The translations under genes were made by a program, and so were the position numbers. A stretch of 64,000 bases of DNA from NCBI RefSeq assembly GCF_900110955.1, contig NZ_FOFR01000002.1, forward strand, positions 62,001 to 126,000, in the 5' to 3' direction. This document shows positions 8,075-16,645 of this stretch, piece by piece (the stretch's first letter is position 1; each line of letters starts with the position of its first letter). The notes under the pieces were generated by a model that saw nothing but the letters and a program-made list of their open reading frames with translations, searched no databases and was not told the origin of the DNA. The DNA is from Lentzea xinjiangensis. Its GTDB lineage: Bacteria; Actinomycetota; Actinomycetes; Mycobacteriales; Pseudonocardiaceae.

Positions 8075-9114
8075 GCATGTCCTCCTGCTGCTGTGCTCGT
8101 CGCGCCGACGGTCCACGGGTCGGTCCGGCGGGTGGAGACGAGTACGTCGACCCTACCGCCGAACGCGGTGCGCAGGATTTCCGCCGCCTGCTCGCACCAC
8201 GGCCACTCGCTGGCCCAGTGCGCCACGTCCACCAGCGCGGGGCCGCCGGACTCGAGGTGCTCGGACGCGGGGTGGTGCCGCAGGTCGGCCGTCACGTAGG
8301 CGTCGACGCCCGCGCGCCGCACCGCGCCGAGGAAGCCGTCGCCCGCGCCGCCGCACACCGCCACCCGCTTGACCAGGCGTTCCGGGTCGCCCGCCGCCCG
8401 GACGCCCTGCACGGTCGCGGGCAACGCGTCGGCGACGCGCTGGGCGAAGACGCGCAGCGGCTCGGCTTCGGGGAGCTCGCCGATGCGGCCCAGGCCGGTG
8501 TGACCGGGCAGGTCGGCCGACTCGTGCAGGGTGAAACAGGTCTCCTCGGCCGGGAGGGCCGCGCGGAGGGCGGTGACGACGGCGTCGCGGCGGGCGCGGG
8601 GCAGGACCACCTCCAGGTGGGTGTCCCCGCTCCGGCGGGGCTCGGCGCCCGCGGCGGTCAGCACCTCGAGCACCCGGCCGGCCTCCGGGGCCGGCACGGA
8701 CGCCGTCAGCACGTCCAGCGGGGTGCCCGGCGCGGCGTCCAGCGGTCCGGTGACGGTGAGGCCGAGCGCGAGAGCGAGCGCGTCCGAGACGCCGGGCGAG
8801 GCCGCGTCGGCGTTGGTGTGCGCGCAGTACAGGGCGGCTCGGTTGCGGATCAGCTTGTGCACCAACGCGCCCTTGGGGTCGTCGGCCGGAACGCCGTTGA
8901 CGCCGCGCAGGAGCAACGGGTGGTGAGCCAGCACGAGCTGCGCGCCGGCCTCGACCGCTTCGTCCACAGTGGACGAGGTCGGGTCCACGCACACCAGCAC
9001 GCGCGTGACCTCCTCGGCCGGGTCGCCGCAGACCAGGCCGACCGCGTCCCACTCCTCGGCGGTCCTCGGCGGGTACGCGGACTCGAGCACCGCGATCACA
9101 TCGGCGAGCTTCAC
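8071..9114 (-). CDS. Nif3-like dinuclear metal-centre protein
   Basis: A 347-residue Nif3/YqfO-type protein. Metal-binding motifs are L-A-H-H-P-L-L-L near residue 60, the later A-H-T-N-A-D and the C-terminal D-V-A-H-W-A-S-E. The middle insertion of about 120 residues is the PII-like domain of the longer YqfO subgroup. These proteins form hexameric rings with two metal ions per subunit; GTP cyclohydrolase-like activity has been proposed, but the in vivo role is unclear. The GTG at 9114 has GGAGGA upstream and overlaps the stop of the CobC-like gene by four bases (9111-9114), so three minus-strand genes here are coupled in a chain. Confidence 0.88.
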   Translation of the reverse strand: MKLADVIAVLESAYPPRTAEEWDAVGLVCGDPAEEVTRVLVCVDPTSSTVDEAVEAGAQLVLAHHPLLLRGVNGVPADDPKGALVHKLIRNRAALYCAHTNADAASPGVSDALALALGLTVTGPLDAAPGTPLDVLTASVPAPEAGRVLEVLTAAGAEPRRSGDTHLEVVLPRARRDAVVTALRAALPAEETCFTLHESADLPGHTGLGRIGELPEAEPLRVFAQRVADALPATVQGVRAAGDPERLVKRVAVCGGAGDGFLGAVRRAGVDAYVTADLRHHPASEHLESGGPALVDVAHWASEWPWCEQAAEILRTAFGGRVDVLVSTRRTDPWTVGATSTAAGGHA

Positions 9115-10106
9115 GCCAGTTCCTCCACAACCACCCGCAATGCGTCCACGAGCACCGCGAACTCCTCCGGCGGCCGGATCGCCACGCGCAGGTACGTGTC
9201 GTCGAGCCCGGGGAACGTGTCGCAGCGCCGGGCCGCGATCCCCTTGTCCCGCAACGCCTCGCGCGTCCCGCGCGGCACCCTGAGCAGCACGAACGGCGCC
9301 CGCGGCGGCACGACGACCAGGTCGCCGAGCTGCTCGACGGCGTACGCGGCGTGCTCGGCGGCCTCCAGCGCGAACCGGGCGGAGTCCGCCAGCGCCGCGG
9401 GTTCGCAGCACGCGGTGATCGCCTCCAGCGCCAGGCTGCCGACCGGCCAGTGCGGACGGCCGTGCGCGAGCCGCGCCAGCGTCTCCGGGTCCCCGAGGAA
9501 GTAGCCCGCGCGCAGGCCCGCGAGGCCCCAGGTCTTGGTGAGGCTGCGCAGCACCAGCACGTCCGGGTCGCCCGCGAGCGACTCCGGCTCGCCCGGCACG
9601 GCGTCCATGAACGCCTCGTCGACGACGAGCCTGCCGGGGAGTGACTTCAGCGCGGACGCCGCGTGCAGCACCGACGTCGGGTTCGTCGGGTTGCCGATGA
9701 CGGTGAGGTCGGCGTCCACGGCCACCTCCGGCAACGTGAAGCCGCCGTCGAGCAGCACGCGTTCCACCGGGACCCCGGCGTCGCGGAACGCCACCTCGGG
9801 CTCGGTGAAGCCGGGGTGCACGATCGCGGCCCGGCGCGGCGCGAGCTTCGGCAGCAGCGCGAAGCCCTCGGCGGCGCCGTTGAGCAGCAGGACCTCGTCG
9901 GGCGAGCGCCCGTGACGGCGGGCGACGGCCTCACGCGCACGCTCCTCGGCCTGCCGGGAGGGGTAGCTCCCGAGGCCGCCGAGCGCCGCGGCCAGCCGTT
10001 CGCGCAGCCAATCGGGCGGGTGGGGCACCCGCACGTTGACGGCGAAGTCGGCGAGGCCCGGCGCGGCGTCGACGTCACCGTGGTGGCGCAGGTCTGGGCT
10101 GGTCAT
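9111..10106 (-). CDS. cobC: Rv2231c-type CobC-like PLP aminotransferase/decarboxylase
   Basis: A 331-residue fold-type I PLP enzyme. N139 in I-G-N-P-T-N-P, D163 in V-V-D-E-A-F, the Schiff-base lysine K191 in S-L-T-K-T-W-G and R199 in G-L-R-A-G-Y make up the cofactor and carboxylate sites. It belongs to the group annotated CobC in mycobacteria (Rv2231c), related to L-threonine-phosphate decarboxylase for the aminopropanol arm of cobalamin. A cobD gene lies about 3 kb away, which fits a cobalamin role, but histidinol-phosphate aminotransferase-like activity cannot be excluded. It is the first gene of the coupled chain with the Nif3-like and zinc-ribbon genes. Confidence 0.8.
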   Translation of the reverse strand: MTSPDLRHHGDVDAAPGLADFAVNVRVPHPPDWLRERLAAALGGLGSYPSRQAEERAREAVARRHGRSPDEVLLLNGAAEGFALLPKLAPRRAAIVHPGFTEPEVAFRDAGVPVERVLLDGGFTLPEVAVDADLTVIGNPTNPTSVLHAASALKSLPGRLVVDEAFMDAVPGEPESLAGDPDVLVLRSLTKTWGLAGLRAGYFLGDPETLARLAHGRPHWPVGSLALEAITACCEPAALADSARFALEAAEHAAYAVEQLGDLVVVPPRAPFVLLRVPRGTREALRDKGIAARRCDTFPGLDDTYLRVAIRPPEEFAVLVDALRVVVEELA

Positions 10107-10142
10107 CGCCGGAATTCTAGGCGACCGGCTCAGAGCCCCGCG

Positions 10143-10349
10143 TCACTGCATGTAGCGGCGGAGCTCGGTGAGGTGGCTGATCAGCTCGTCGAGCTGGAAC
10201 GCGTCGAGCTGCGCGGACTCACCGGGCGGGGTGCGGAAGCAGACGCGCCCCTTCTCGTTGAGGTACACCTCGAACGCACGACGGCGCCCGAGGGCGTCGG
10301 TGCACCCGATGATCTCCCGTTGCGGGGGCACGTCGGTACCTGTCTGCAT
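10143..10349 (-). CDS. Small conserved hypothetical protein
   Basis: A 68-residue protein beginning M-Q-T-G-T-D-V-P-P. The ATG at 10347-10349 has GGAGGC about seven bases upstream, so it is preferred over an in-frame start ten codons further out. The middle (R-R-A-F-E-V-Y-L-N-E-K-G-R-V) looks like a beta hairpin that could bind a ligand or partner. The C-terminal part (Q-L-D-A-F-Q-L-D-E-L) is probably an amphipathic helix. I do not recognise a family. It lies just upstream of the CobC-like gene on the same strand, 36 bases away, and may be co-transcribed with it. Confidence 0.65.
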   Translation of the reverse strand: MQTGTDVPPQREIIGCTDALGRRRAFEVYLNEKGRVCFRTPPGESAQLDAFQLDELISHLTELRRYMQ

Positions 10350-10501
10350 GGGCGGCCTCCATGTCGTTTGTCCGTACATCTTGCGACAAGGGTTGAGCGT
10401 TACCGTGCGGCGGTGCTCGTCCCCCGTGTGCGCCGGACAACGTGATCACCCGAGCGTACTGGTGCGCGGGGCAGCCCACCGGCGGAACGGAGCAGGTCGC
10501 C

Positions 10502-10507
10502 TAGGCT
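10502..10507 (+). promoter_or_regulatory. Possible -10 box for a leaderless transcript
   Basis: TAGGCT matches the actinobacterial TANNNT -10 pattern and ends six bases before the ATG of the phosphatase gene. Transcription would then start at or next to the A of the ATG. No Shine-Dalgarno sequence is visible there, which supports a leaderless message. A -35 box is not obvious. Confidence 0.4.
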
Positions 10508-10513
10508 TCTGCC

Positions 10514-10972
10514 ATGCAGCTGCACGTCACCTTCGTCTGCACCGGCAACATCTGCCGGTCCCCCGTGGCAGCGCTCGTCTTCCGCGAATGGCTGGCCAGG
10601 GAGGGCCTGTCCGCCCACGTCGAGGTCTCCAGCGCCGGCACCGGCGGGTGGCACGTCGGCGACCCGGCCGACCCGCGGGCGTTGAAGACGCTGGCGGACA
10701 ACGGCTATCCCACCGACCACGTGGCGGCGCAGGTGTCCGGCCTGCACCTGGACGCGGACCTGCTGGTGGCGCTCGACTCCGGGCACGCGCGGGCGTTGCG
10801 CCGGATGGCCGGCCCCGATCGCGTCCGCCTGCTCCGCTCGTTCGACCCGGACGCGGACGGCGTGGACGTGCCGGACCCCTACTACGGCGACGACGCCGGG
10901 TTCACCGAGGTGCTGGTCATGATCGAGGCGGCGATGCCGGGGCTGGTCGCGTGGGTCCGCGAGCGGCTCTGA
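10514..10972 (+). CDS. Low-molecular-weight protein tyrosine phosphatase
   Basis: A 152-residue LMW-PTP. The phosphate loop C9-T-G-N-I-C-R15-S is at the N terminus, with the catalytic cysteine and arginine in place. The general acid is D121 in P-D-P-Y-Y. It should dephosphorylate tyrosines or arginines on proteins, or act on small phosphoesters. The length is normal for the family (about 150-160). The fructosamine kinase gene overlaps its 3' end, a pairing I recall from other actinomycetes and one that suggests a shared protein-repair or sugar-phosphate theme. The start is fixed by the ATG right before M-Q-L-H-V and by a candidate leaderless -10 box. Confidence 0.92.
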   Translation: MQLHVTFVCTGNICRSPVAALVFREWLAREGLSAHVEVSSAGTGGWHVGDPADPRALKTLADNGYPTDHVAAQVSGLHLDADLLVALDSGHARALRRMAGPDRVRLLRSFDPDADGVDVPDPYYGDDAGFTEVLVMIEAAMPGLVAWVRERL

Positions 10973-11694
10973 GGACGAAGATCCAGTCACCGCGGGCCAC
11001 CGCAGCCGAGGCGGCGGGCCTGCGCTGGCTGCGCGTCGAGGGCGGTCCGCCGGTCCCGGTGGTGCACGAGGCGGACGGCGGCCGGCTGGTGGTCGACGAG
11101 ATCCCGCACGGCACGCCGGATCCCCGCGCGGCCGAGACCTTCGGCCGCCGGCTGGCCGCCCTGCACCTCGCCGGAGCCGGCGCGTTCGGCGCCCCACCGC
11201 CCGGAGGCCCGCGGGAGGCCACGATCGGCCGGGCCACGATGATCAACGAGCCCGCGGCCGAGTGGCCCGCATGGTTCGCGTCACACCGCATCCGGCCGTA
11301 CGCGCGGCAGGCGGGCATCGACGACGACACCGGCATCGGCGAGGTGTGCGACCGGATCGGCGAGCTCGCCGGCCCGCCGGAACCGCCCGCGCGGCTGCAC
11401 GGTGACCTGTGGAGCGGCAACGTGCTGTGGGGCGCCGACGGCCGGGTGTGGCTGATCGACCCGGCCGCGCACGGCGGGCACCGCGAGAGCGACCTCGCGA
11501 TGCTGCGGCTCTTCGGCTGCCCGTTCCTCGGCCACGTCCTCGGCGCGTACGGCGAGGTCGCGCCGTTGGCCGACGGCTGGGAACGGCGGGTGCCGCTGCA
11601 CCAGCTGTTCCCGCTGCTGGTGCACGCCGTGCTGTTCGGCGGCGGCTACCGGTCCGAAGCGGTGGCCGCCGCCCGCGCGGCGCTGCGAGGATGA
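10951..11694 (+). CDS. Fructosamine kinase family protein
   Basis: An approximately 247-residue kinase of the fructosamine/ketosamine-3-kinase fold. The catalytic loop L-H-G-D-L-W-S-G-N with D and N ligands, followed by L-I-D-P-A, is characteristic. It would phosphorylate sugar adducts on glycated proteins or amines so that they fall off. The N-terminal lysine/valine region starts near S-P-R-A-T-A-A-E-A-A-G-L. The start is uncertain: GTG 10951 overlaps the phosphatase gene by 22 bases, while CTG 10969 would overlap its stop by a few bases. The length is slightly short of the usual 280-300 residues, so the ATP-binding lobe is trimmed at the N terminus. Confidence 0.8.
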   Translation: MGPRAALRTKIQSPRATAAEAAGLRWLRVEGGPPVPVVHEADGGRLVVDEIPHGTPDPRAAETFGRRLAALHLAGAGAFGAPPPGGPREATIGRATMINEPAAEWPAWFASHRIRPYARQAGIDDDTGIGEVCDRIGELAGPPEPPARLHGDLWSGNVLWGADGRVWLIDPAAHGGHRESDLAMLRLFGCPFLGHVLGAYGEVAPLADGWERRVPLHQLFPLLVHAVLFGGGYRSEAVAAARAALRG

Positions 11695-11698
11695 GGTC

Positions 11699-12247
11699 AT
11701 GGACCTCACCGGCTGGACGTGGCTCAACGAACCGGAGCAGTGGTCGGCCGACCCGCTCATCGTGCACGCCGAGGCGAAGACGGACTTCTGGCGCCTCACC
11801 GGCAACGGTGAGATCCACGCGAACGGCCACGTCTTCGGCACGCGGATCTCCGGCGACTTCACCCTGACCGCGACCTTCAGCGGTCACCTGCCCGCGCAGT
11901 ACGACCACGCCGGCATCGGGCTCGTCGCCGACGACGAGAACTGGCTCAAGGCCGGGGCCGAGGTGTTCGACGGCACACCGCAGGCCAGCACCGTCGTGGC
12001 GCGGAACTTCGCGGACTGGAACCTCGCCGTGGTCGGCGCCTTCGAGACGTTCACGGTGACGGCGCAGCGGCGCGGGGACGCGGTGGTCGTGAAGTACGGC
12101 CTGGACGGGGCGCAGCCGTCGGTGATGATGCGGAAGGCCTACTTCCCGCCGGGGGCCGAGGTGTTCGCCGGGGTGATGGCGGCGAGCCCGCACGGGGAGG
12201 GCTTCGTGACCCAGTTCCACGAGGTCCAGCTCACGCATCTACCGTGA
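11699..12247 (+). CDS. DUF1349 domain protein
   Basis: A 182-residue protein of the DUF1349 (concanavalin-like jelly-roll) family. Conserved features include the W-x-W-L-N-E-P opening, D-F-W-R, the beta strands around F-T-L-T-A-T-F-S-G, D-H-A-G-I-G-L and E-N-W-L-K-A-G-A-E. Relatives are small cytoplasmic proteins of unknown function, possibly carbohydrate-binding. No signal peptide is present. It starts four bases after the fructosamine kinase stop and ends four bases before the SURF1 start, so it sits within a rightward cluster from the phosphatase to SURF1. Confidence 0.85.
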   Translation: MDLTGWTWLNEPEQWSADPLIVHAEAKTDFWRLTGNGEIHANGHVFGTRISGDFTLTATFSGHLPAQYDHAGIGLVADDENWLKAGAEVFDGTPQASTVVARNFADWNLAVVGAFETFTVTAQRRGDAVVVKYGLDGAQPSVMMRKAYFPPGAEVFAGVMAASPHGEGFVTQFHEVQLTHLP

Positions 12248-12251
12248 GGAC

Positions 12252-13073
12252 GTGCGGTTCAAGTTCCTCCTCAAGCCGGGCTGGCTGGCGCTGACCCTGG
12301 CCGTCTGGGTGTTCGCCGGCGCCTGCGTCTACCTGCTGTCCCCGTGGCAGTTCGGCCGCAACGACGAGCGCCAGGCGCAGAACTCCGCCATCACCAGGTC
12401 GCTGCAGAACGACCCGGTGCCGTTCGGCACGAAGCACGACGAGTGGCAGAAGGTCGAGCTCAAGGGCCGGTACGTGCCGGAGCTGGAAGCGCTCGCCAGG
12501 CTGCGCACGGTGCAGGGCGAGGCCGCGTTCGAGGTCATCACGCCGTTCCGGACCACCACGGGCCGGACCGTGCTGGTCGACCGCGGGTACGTCCGCCCGG
12601 TCAACGGCATCAAGCCGCCGGAGTTCGCGAAGGCCCCCACCGACGAGGTCACCCTCGTCGGGCTCGCGCGGCCCAACGAGTCGAACGACCAGCCCGCGTT
12701 CGAGCAGGACGGGACCCGGCAGATCTACTCGATCAACAACAACGCGGTCGGGCCCGGCATCGAGCCCGGCTACTTCCAGCTCGTCGAGGGCCAGCCGGGT
12801 GCGCTGGCCGCGCTGCCGCTGCCGCGGATCGAGTCGGGGCCGTACTTCTCCTACGCGCTGCAGTGGATCGCGTTCGGCGTCATGGCGATCGGCGGCTGGC
12901 TGTACTTCACCATCCGCGAGGCGCGGCCGGGTGGCGTGCTGCACGAGGGCACCAAGCGCAAGAAGAAGTCGATCGCCGAGCTACTTGCGGAAGAGGGCGA
13001 TGACGGCGCTGACGGCGCCGGCGGCGAACCCGACGACGCGGGACAGCTCCACGGCACGCGTCACGTGACCTGA
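12252..13073 (+). CDS. SURF1 family protein
   Basis: A 273-residue SURF1-type protein. It has an N-terminal membrane helix (W-L-A-L-T-L-A-V-W-V), the motif S-P-W-Q-F-G-R-N, a central extracytoplasmic domain with T-V-L-V-D-R-G-Y-V, and a C-terminal helix after S-Y-A-L-Q-W-I-A-F-G. SURF1 helps assemble cytochrome c oxidase, probably by handling haem a. The last 30 or so residues are acidic and Gly-rich and are read through the 3' end of the convergent cobD gene (12981-13073). The membrane domain is complete before that tail, so the tail is probably dispensable. Confidence 0.88.
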   Translation: MRFKFLLKPGWLALTLAVWVFAGACVYLLSPWQFGRNDERQAQNSAITRSLQNDPVPFGTKHDEWQKVELKGRYVPELEALARLRTVQGEAAFEVITPFRTTTGRTVLVDRGYVRPVNGIKPPEFAKAPTDEVTLVGLARPNESNDQPAFEQDGTRQIYSINNNAVGPGIEPGYFQLVEGQPGALAALPLPRIESGPYFSYALQWIAFGVMAIGGWLYFTIREARPGGVLHEGTKRKKKSIAELLAEEGDDGADGAGGEPDDAGQLHGTRHVT

Positions 13074-13913
13074 GTCCGGGTTGCGGCCGTGGCCCATCAC
13101 CGGGCGTTCCTCGACGCCGTGCGCGTAGGTGGTGCGGCCGCCGAGGCGGATCTCGAGCGCACCGGCGAAGGCCGCCTCCACCTGGCCCGCGTTGGGCGAG
13201 GGGTGGGCCGCCGCGTCCCGGCGCCACGTCTCCAGCGCCTGCTGCGCCGATCCGCCCACCACCGGGGCGCCCGCGACGACCAGCAGCGCCGCGAGCCGCG
13301 ACGGCAGCAGGTTCGCCAGGTCGTCCAGGCGGGCGGAGGCCCAGCCGAACCGCAGGTGGCGCGGGGACTTGTGGCCGACCATCGCGTCCAGCGTGTTGGC
13401 CGCGCGGTAGCCGAGCAGGCCCGGCACGCCCGCGACAGCGCCCCAGAACAGCGGCGCCACGACGGCGTCCGAGGTGTTCTCCGCCACCGACTCGACGGTG
13501 GCGCGGGCCAGGCCGAGGGTGTCCAGCCGCGCGGCGTCGCGGCCGCAGAGGTGCGGCAGCCGGGCGCGGGCGGCCTCGACGTCGCCGTCCGCCAGCTCAC
13601 GGCCCATCGCGGTGCCCTCTGCGGCCAGCGAGTTGCCGCCGAGCACCGTCCAGGTGGCGAGGCCGGTCGCGAGCGCCTGCGCGAGCCAGTGGCGGCGAGC
13701 CAGCCGTTCGACGGCGACACCGGCGGCGACGGTCCCTCCGGCCAGCACGGCGGAGTAGGCGGCCCCGGCGGCCTTCGAGTCGGCGTACAGCCGCTCCTCC
13801 AGCGCCGCGGCGGCCGTCCCGAATGCCGCTACCGGGTGAAATCGGCGTGGATCGCCGAACACCGCGTCCGCCGCCACGCCCAGCAACAAACCCAACGCGC
13901 GCCCCGCGCCCAC
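12981..13913 (-). CDS. cobD: Cobalamin biosynthesis protein CobD/CbiB
   Basis: A 310-residue integral membrane protein of the CobD/CbiB family. Recognisable motifs are G-D-P-x-R-F-H-P-V near the N terminus, E-N-T-S-D-A-V-V-A-P-L-F-W in the middle, and S-P-N-A-G-Q-V-E-A-A-F-A-G-A-L towards the C terminus. It attaches (R)-1-amino-2-propanol (or its phosphate) to adenosylcobyric acid to give adenosylcobinamide. The start is GTG 13913. The 3' end overlaps the convergent SURF1 gene by 93 bases. With the CobC-like gene at 9.1-10.1 kb, it suggests that cobalamin genes are scattered here rather than in one operon. Confidence 0.92.
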   Translation of the reverse strand: MGAGRALGLLLGVAADAVFGDPRRFHPVAAFGTAAAALEERLYADSKAAGAAYSAVLAGGTVAAGVAVERLARRHWLAQALATGLATWTVLGGNSLAAEGTAMGRELADGDVEAARARLPHLCGRDAARLDTLGLARATVESVAENTSDAVVAPLFWGAVAGVPGLLGYRAANTLDAMVGHKSPRHLRFGWASARLDDLANLLPSRLAALLVVAGAPVVGGSAQQALETWRRDAAAHPSPNAGQVEAAFAGALEIRLGGRTTYAHGVEERPVMGHGRNPDSGHVTRAVELSRVVGFAAGAVSAVIALFRK

Positions 13914-13971
13914 GGCACCCTCCCCAGGTCGTCGAAGGCACGGTAGCGCCGCGTCGCACCGGCGCGCGCAT

Positions 13972-13977
13972 TAGGGT
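13972..13977 (+). promoter_or_regulatory. Possible -10 box of the Wadjet operon
   Basis: TAGGGT fits TANNNT and ends eight bases before the GTG of jetA. The 72-base gap between the divergent cobD and jetA starts must contain the promoter. No Shine-Dalgarno sequence precedes the GTG, so translation may be leaderless or nearly so. I see no convincing -35 box. Confidence 0.35.
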
Positions 13978-13985
13978 GGCCGGTC

Positions 13986-15458
13986 GTGGAGCACAAGCGG
14001 CTGAAGCTGTACGCCTACCTGGACGCGCGCGATCACCAGCGCACGTACCTGGCGATCATGCGGCTGTTCACCTCCACGCTGCTCGCCGACCTCAGCGCCG
14101 GCGAGGTCGCGGGCGCGCTGGCGGGCCAGGAGCGCGAGGGCCGGGTCGAGCCGGGCGAGTCGCGCATCGAGAACGTGATCAACCGCCTCAAGCAGCTCGT
14201 CGAGTGGGGCAACCTGGTCCAGGGCCGCCGCGAGGTCGTCGCGGCCAGCATCGCCGAGTTCCAGCACGGCAGCGTCCGCTACCAGGTCTCGAAGCTCGCG
14301 GTCCGCGTGCAGCGGGACGTCGACGAGCTGCTGCGGGTCCCCGAAGGCGCCCGCGAGGTCTCCCGCGAGCTGCTGCCCGCCATCGAACGCGGCCTCGACG
14401 AGCTGGGCGGCTCGCTCTCGGTGGCGCTGGTCGACGAGGGCGACCGGACCAGGGAGCTGCTGGCCGAACGCGTCACCACGCTGTTCCTGCAGCACGCCGA
14501 GCTCGCGGCGACCGTCCGCGACTTCTACGCCTACCTGGGCCAGGTCGTCACGCGCAACCACCTGGCGCCGGACGAGATCGCGGGCTTCCGCACCCTGCTG
14601 GTCGAGTACATCCAGCGGGTCGTCGAGGACGTCCTGAAGTACACGCCCCGGATCGCGGCGGCGCTGGCCGGTCTCGCCAAGGCCCGCGAGGAGCTCCTCC
14701 GGCTGCTCGGCACCGACCTCGGCCACCACGTCGAACGCGCCCGCGGCCGCACGCCGGAGGACTGGCAGGAGCTCACGGACTGGTTCGTCGACCGGCCCGG
14801 CCGGCCGAGTCAGGTCACGGCGCTGCGCGAGGCCACCGCCCGCGCGATCGGCAGCCTGCTGGCCAGCGTGAAGCGGGCGACGTCGGGTGGCGGCCTGCTG
14901 CCGGGGCGCAGGGCGGAGCTGCTCAAGCTCGCCGGCTGGTTCGACAACGCGAGCCCCGAGCAGGCGCACGAGATCTATGCGGCCGCGTTCGGCCTCCACA
15001 GCGCCCGCCACCTCTCCCCCGCGCCCGAGCACGACTCGGACAACGAGCGGACGCCGTGGCGTGACGGCCCGGTCTGCGACGTCACGGTCAGCGTGCGCAG
15101 CAGGGGCGACCGGGGAGGGCGCGGCAGGCCGTCGCGGATCCTCGACGACCCGATGACCGAGCAGTCGCTGCTCGCGGAGGCCCGCGAGGCCGACGAGATC
15201 CGCGCGAGGCACGTCGCGGAGCTGACCGAGGCCGCGGGCGACCTGGCGAACACCACGCTCACCCACGGCGCGCTGGAGGTCTTCTGCGAGCTGCTCACGC
15301 TCGCGATGGCCCAGCGCGACTCCCCGCAGGACAGCGGATCGGCCAGCGATCCGGTGCGCGGTCTCGAGCTGGAGATCGCCCACGGCGCCACGACGCGGAT
15401 CCGGTCCGCCGCCGGGACCCTCACCCTGCACGACGCGACGGTGGCGTTGCGGCGATGA
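13986..15458 (+). CDS. jetA: Wadjet type III JetA (TIGR02677/DUF2397, kleisin-like)
   Basis: A 490-residue protein of the TIGR02677 (DUF2397) family. The opening K-L-Y-A-Y-L-D-A, the E-x-R-I-E-N-V-I-N-R-L-K-Q-L winged-helix segment and the helical middle are typical. In Wadjet this is the MukF-like kleisin that bridges the heads of the SMC subunit JetC and recruits JetB. The complex extrudes DNA loops, recognises small circular DNA such as plasmids and hands it to JetD. Genes order is A-B-C-D, each overlapping the next by four bases (here ATGA, 15455-15458), so the stoichiometry is set by coupling. The start is GTG 13986, as no other early start is in frame. Confidence 0.92.
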   Translation: MEHKRLKLYAYLDARDHQRTYLAIMRLFTSTLLADLSAGEVAGALAGQEREGRVEPGESRIENVINRLKQLVEWGNLVQGRREVVAASIAEFQHGSVRYQVSKLAVRVQRDVDELLRVPEGAREVSRELLPAIERGLDELGGSLSVALVDEGDRTRELLAERVTTLFLQHAELAATVRDFYAYLGQVVTRNHLAPDEIAGFRTLLVEYIQRVVEDVLKYTPRIAAALAGLAKAREELLRLLGTDLGHHVERARGRTPEDWQELTDWFVDRPGRPSQVTALREATARAIGSLLASVKRATSGGGLLPGRRAELLKLAGWFDNASPEQAHEIYAAAFGLHSARHLSPAPEHDSDNERTPWRDGPVCDVTVSVRSRGDRGGRGRPSRILDDPMTEQSLLAEAREADEIRARHVAELTEAAGDLANTTLTHGALEVFCELLTLAMAQRDSPQDSGSASDPVRGLELEIAHGATTRIRSAAGTLTLHDATVALRR

Positions 15459-16645
15459 AGCACCTGGACGCCCTCTCCGAGATCGACGCCGCCAACGTCG
15501 TGCGGTGCGCGCGGACGTTGCTGCGCAGGCCGTTGCTGCGCGCCGACGGCCCGGACGGCGAGCTGCTCGGCCTCGTCTACCGGCACCGGGCGACCCTGCA
15601 GGACCTGTTCGCGAGCCTGCTGGGCTACCGGCTCGTCGTCGAACGCCGGTTCGCGCGCCTGTACAAGTCCGGTCCCGGTCACGACGACACCCGCGGGGTG
15701 CTCGGCCTGTCGCGGCGCGGCTACGTCTACCTGGCGCTCACGCTCGCGGTGCTCACCGGCACCGGCCGCCAGACCCTGCTGTCGCGGCTGGTCGCCGACA
15801 TCCGCTCCGCCGCGGCGGAGGCGGGCATCGCCGCACCGGACGACGTCACCGAACGGCGGGCGCTCACCGCGGCCCTGCGCCACCTCGTCTCCCTCGGCGT
15901 GCTGCAGGAGACCGAGGGGTCGGTCGCGCAGGACGTGGTCCCGCAGGAAGCGCTGATCACGATCGACACCGACCTGCTGGGCCAGCTCGTCACGGGCCCG
16001 GTCGGCGAGGCGCGGGACCCCGCTCACCTCGTCGAGCTCGCGGCCAGGCCCGGTCCGCGCGGCGTCGAGCACGCGGTGCGGCGCAAGCTCGTCGAGACGC
16101 CGCTCGTGCTCTACGCGGACCTGCCCGACGACCAGGCGGAGTGGCTGCGCCGCAACCAGCGCAAGGAGACCGCGCTGCTGGAGCAGGCCTTCGGCCTGCA
16201 CACCGAGTGCAGGGTCGAGGGCGTGCTCGCCGCCGACCCCGAGGACTTCCTGACCGACCTGTCGTTCCCCGGCGTCTCCACGGTCGCGCGCATCGCCCTG
16301 CTCGCCCTGCCGGACCTGCTCGCCGACGAGGCGGAGGACCCGCCGGCCCGGTACGTCGTCACGGCCGGCCGCCTCCGCGAGGTCTGCGCCGCGCTGGTCG
16401 AGGACTACCCGGCCGCGTGGTCGAAGCAGTTCACCGACGACCTCGACCGGCTGGTGGCCGAGGTGACGGAGCTGTTGCGCCGCATGGGCCTGGCCGTGCC
16501 GTGCGACGAGGGCTGGTCCATCAGCGCGGCCGCGCACCGCTGGCTGCCGTCCCCCGACGGCGACCCCGAACGAGAACAACCGGAACCCGTCGTGGCGCCC
16601 GAGGTGCCGAGCTGGTCCCTGTTTGACGAGGAGTACGTCTCATGA
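15455..16645 (+). CDS. jetB: Wadjet type III JetB (TIGR02678/DUF2398, KITE-like)
   Basis: A 396-residue TIGR02678 (DUF2398) protein. The N-terminal part has L-R-R-P-L-L-R and Y-R-H-R-A-T-L-Q-D-L-F, followed by A-R-L-Y-K, and the central winged-helix part contains L-V-S-L-G-V-L-Q-E-T-E-G. It corresponds to the MukE-like KITE subunit that binds the kleisin JetA and DNA. The ATG overlaps the jetA stop; its own stop overlaps the jetC ATG (16642-16645). The length is normal for the family. Nothing suggests decay. Confidence 0.92.
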   Translation: MKHLDALSEIDAANVVRCARTLLRRPLLRADGPDGELLGLVYRHRATLQDLFASLLGYRLVVERRFARLYKSGPGHDDTRGVLGLSRRGYVYLALTLAVLTGTGRQTLLSRLVADIRSAAAEAGIAAPDDVTERRALTAALRHLVSLGVLQETEGSVAQDVVPQEALITIDTDLLGQLVTGPVGEARDPAHLVELAARPGPRGVEHAVRRKLVETPLVLYADLPDDQAEWLRRNQRKETALLEQAFGLHTECRVEGVLAADPEDFLTDLSFPGVSTVARIALLALPDLLADEAEDPPARYVVTAGRLREVCAALVEDYPAAWSKQFTDDLDRLVAEVTELLRRMGLAVPCDEGWSISAAAHRWLPSPDGDPEREQPEPVVAPEVPSWSLFDEEYVS

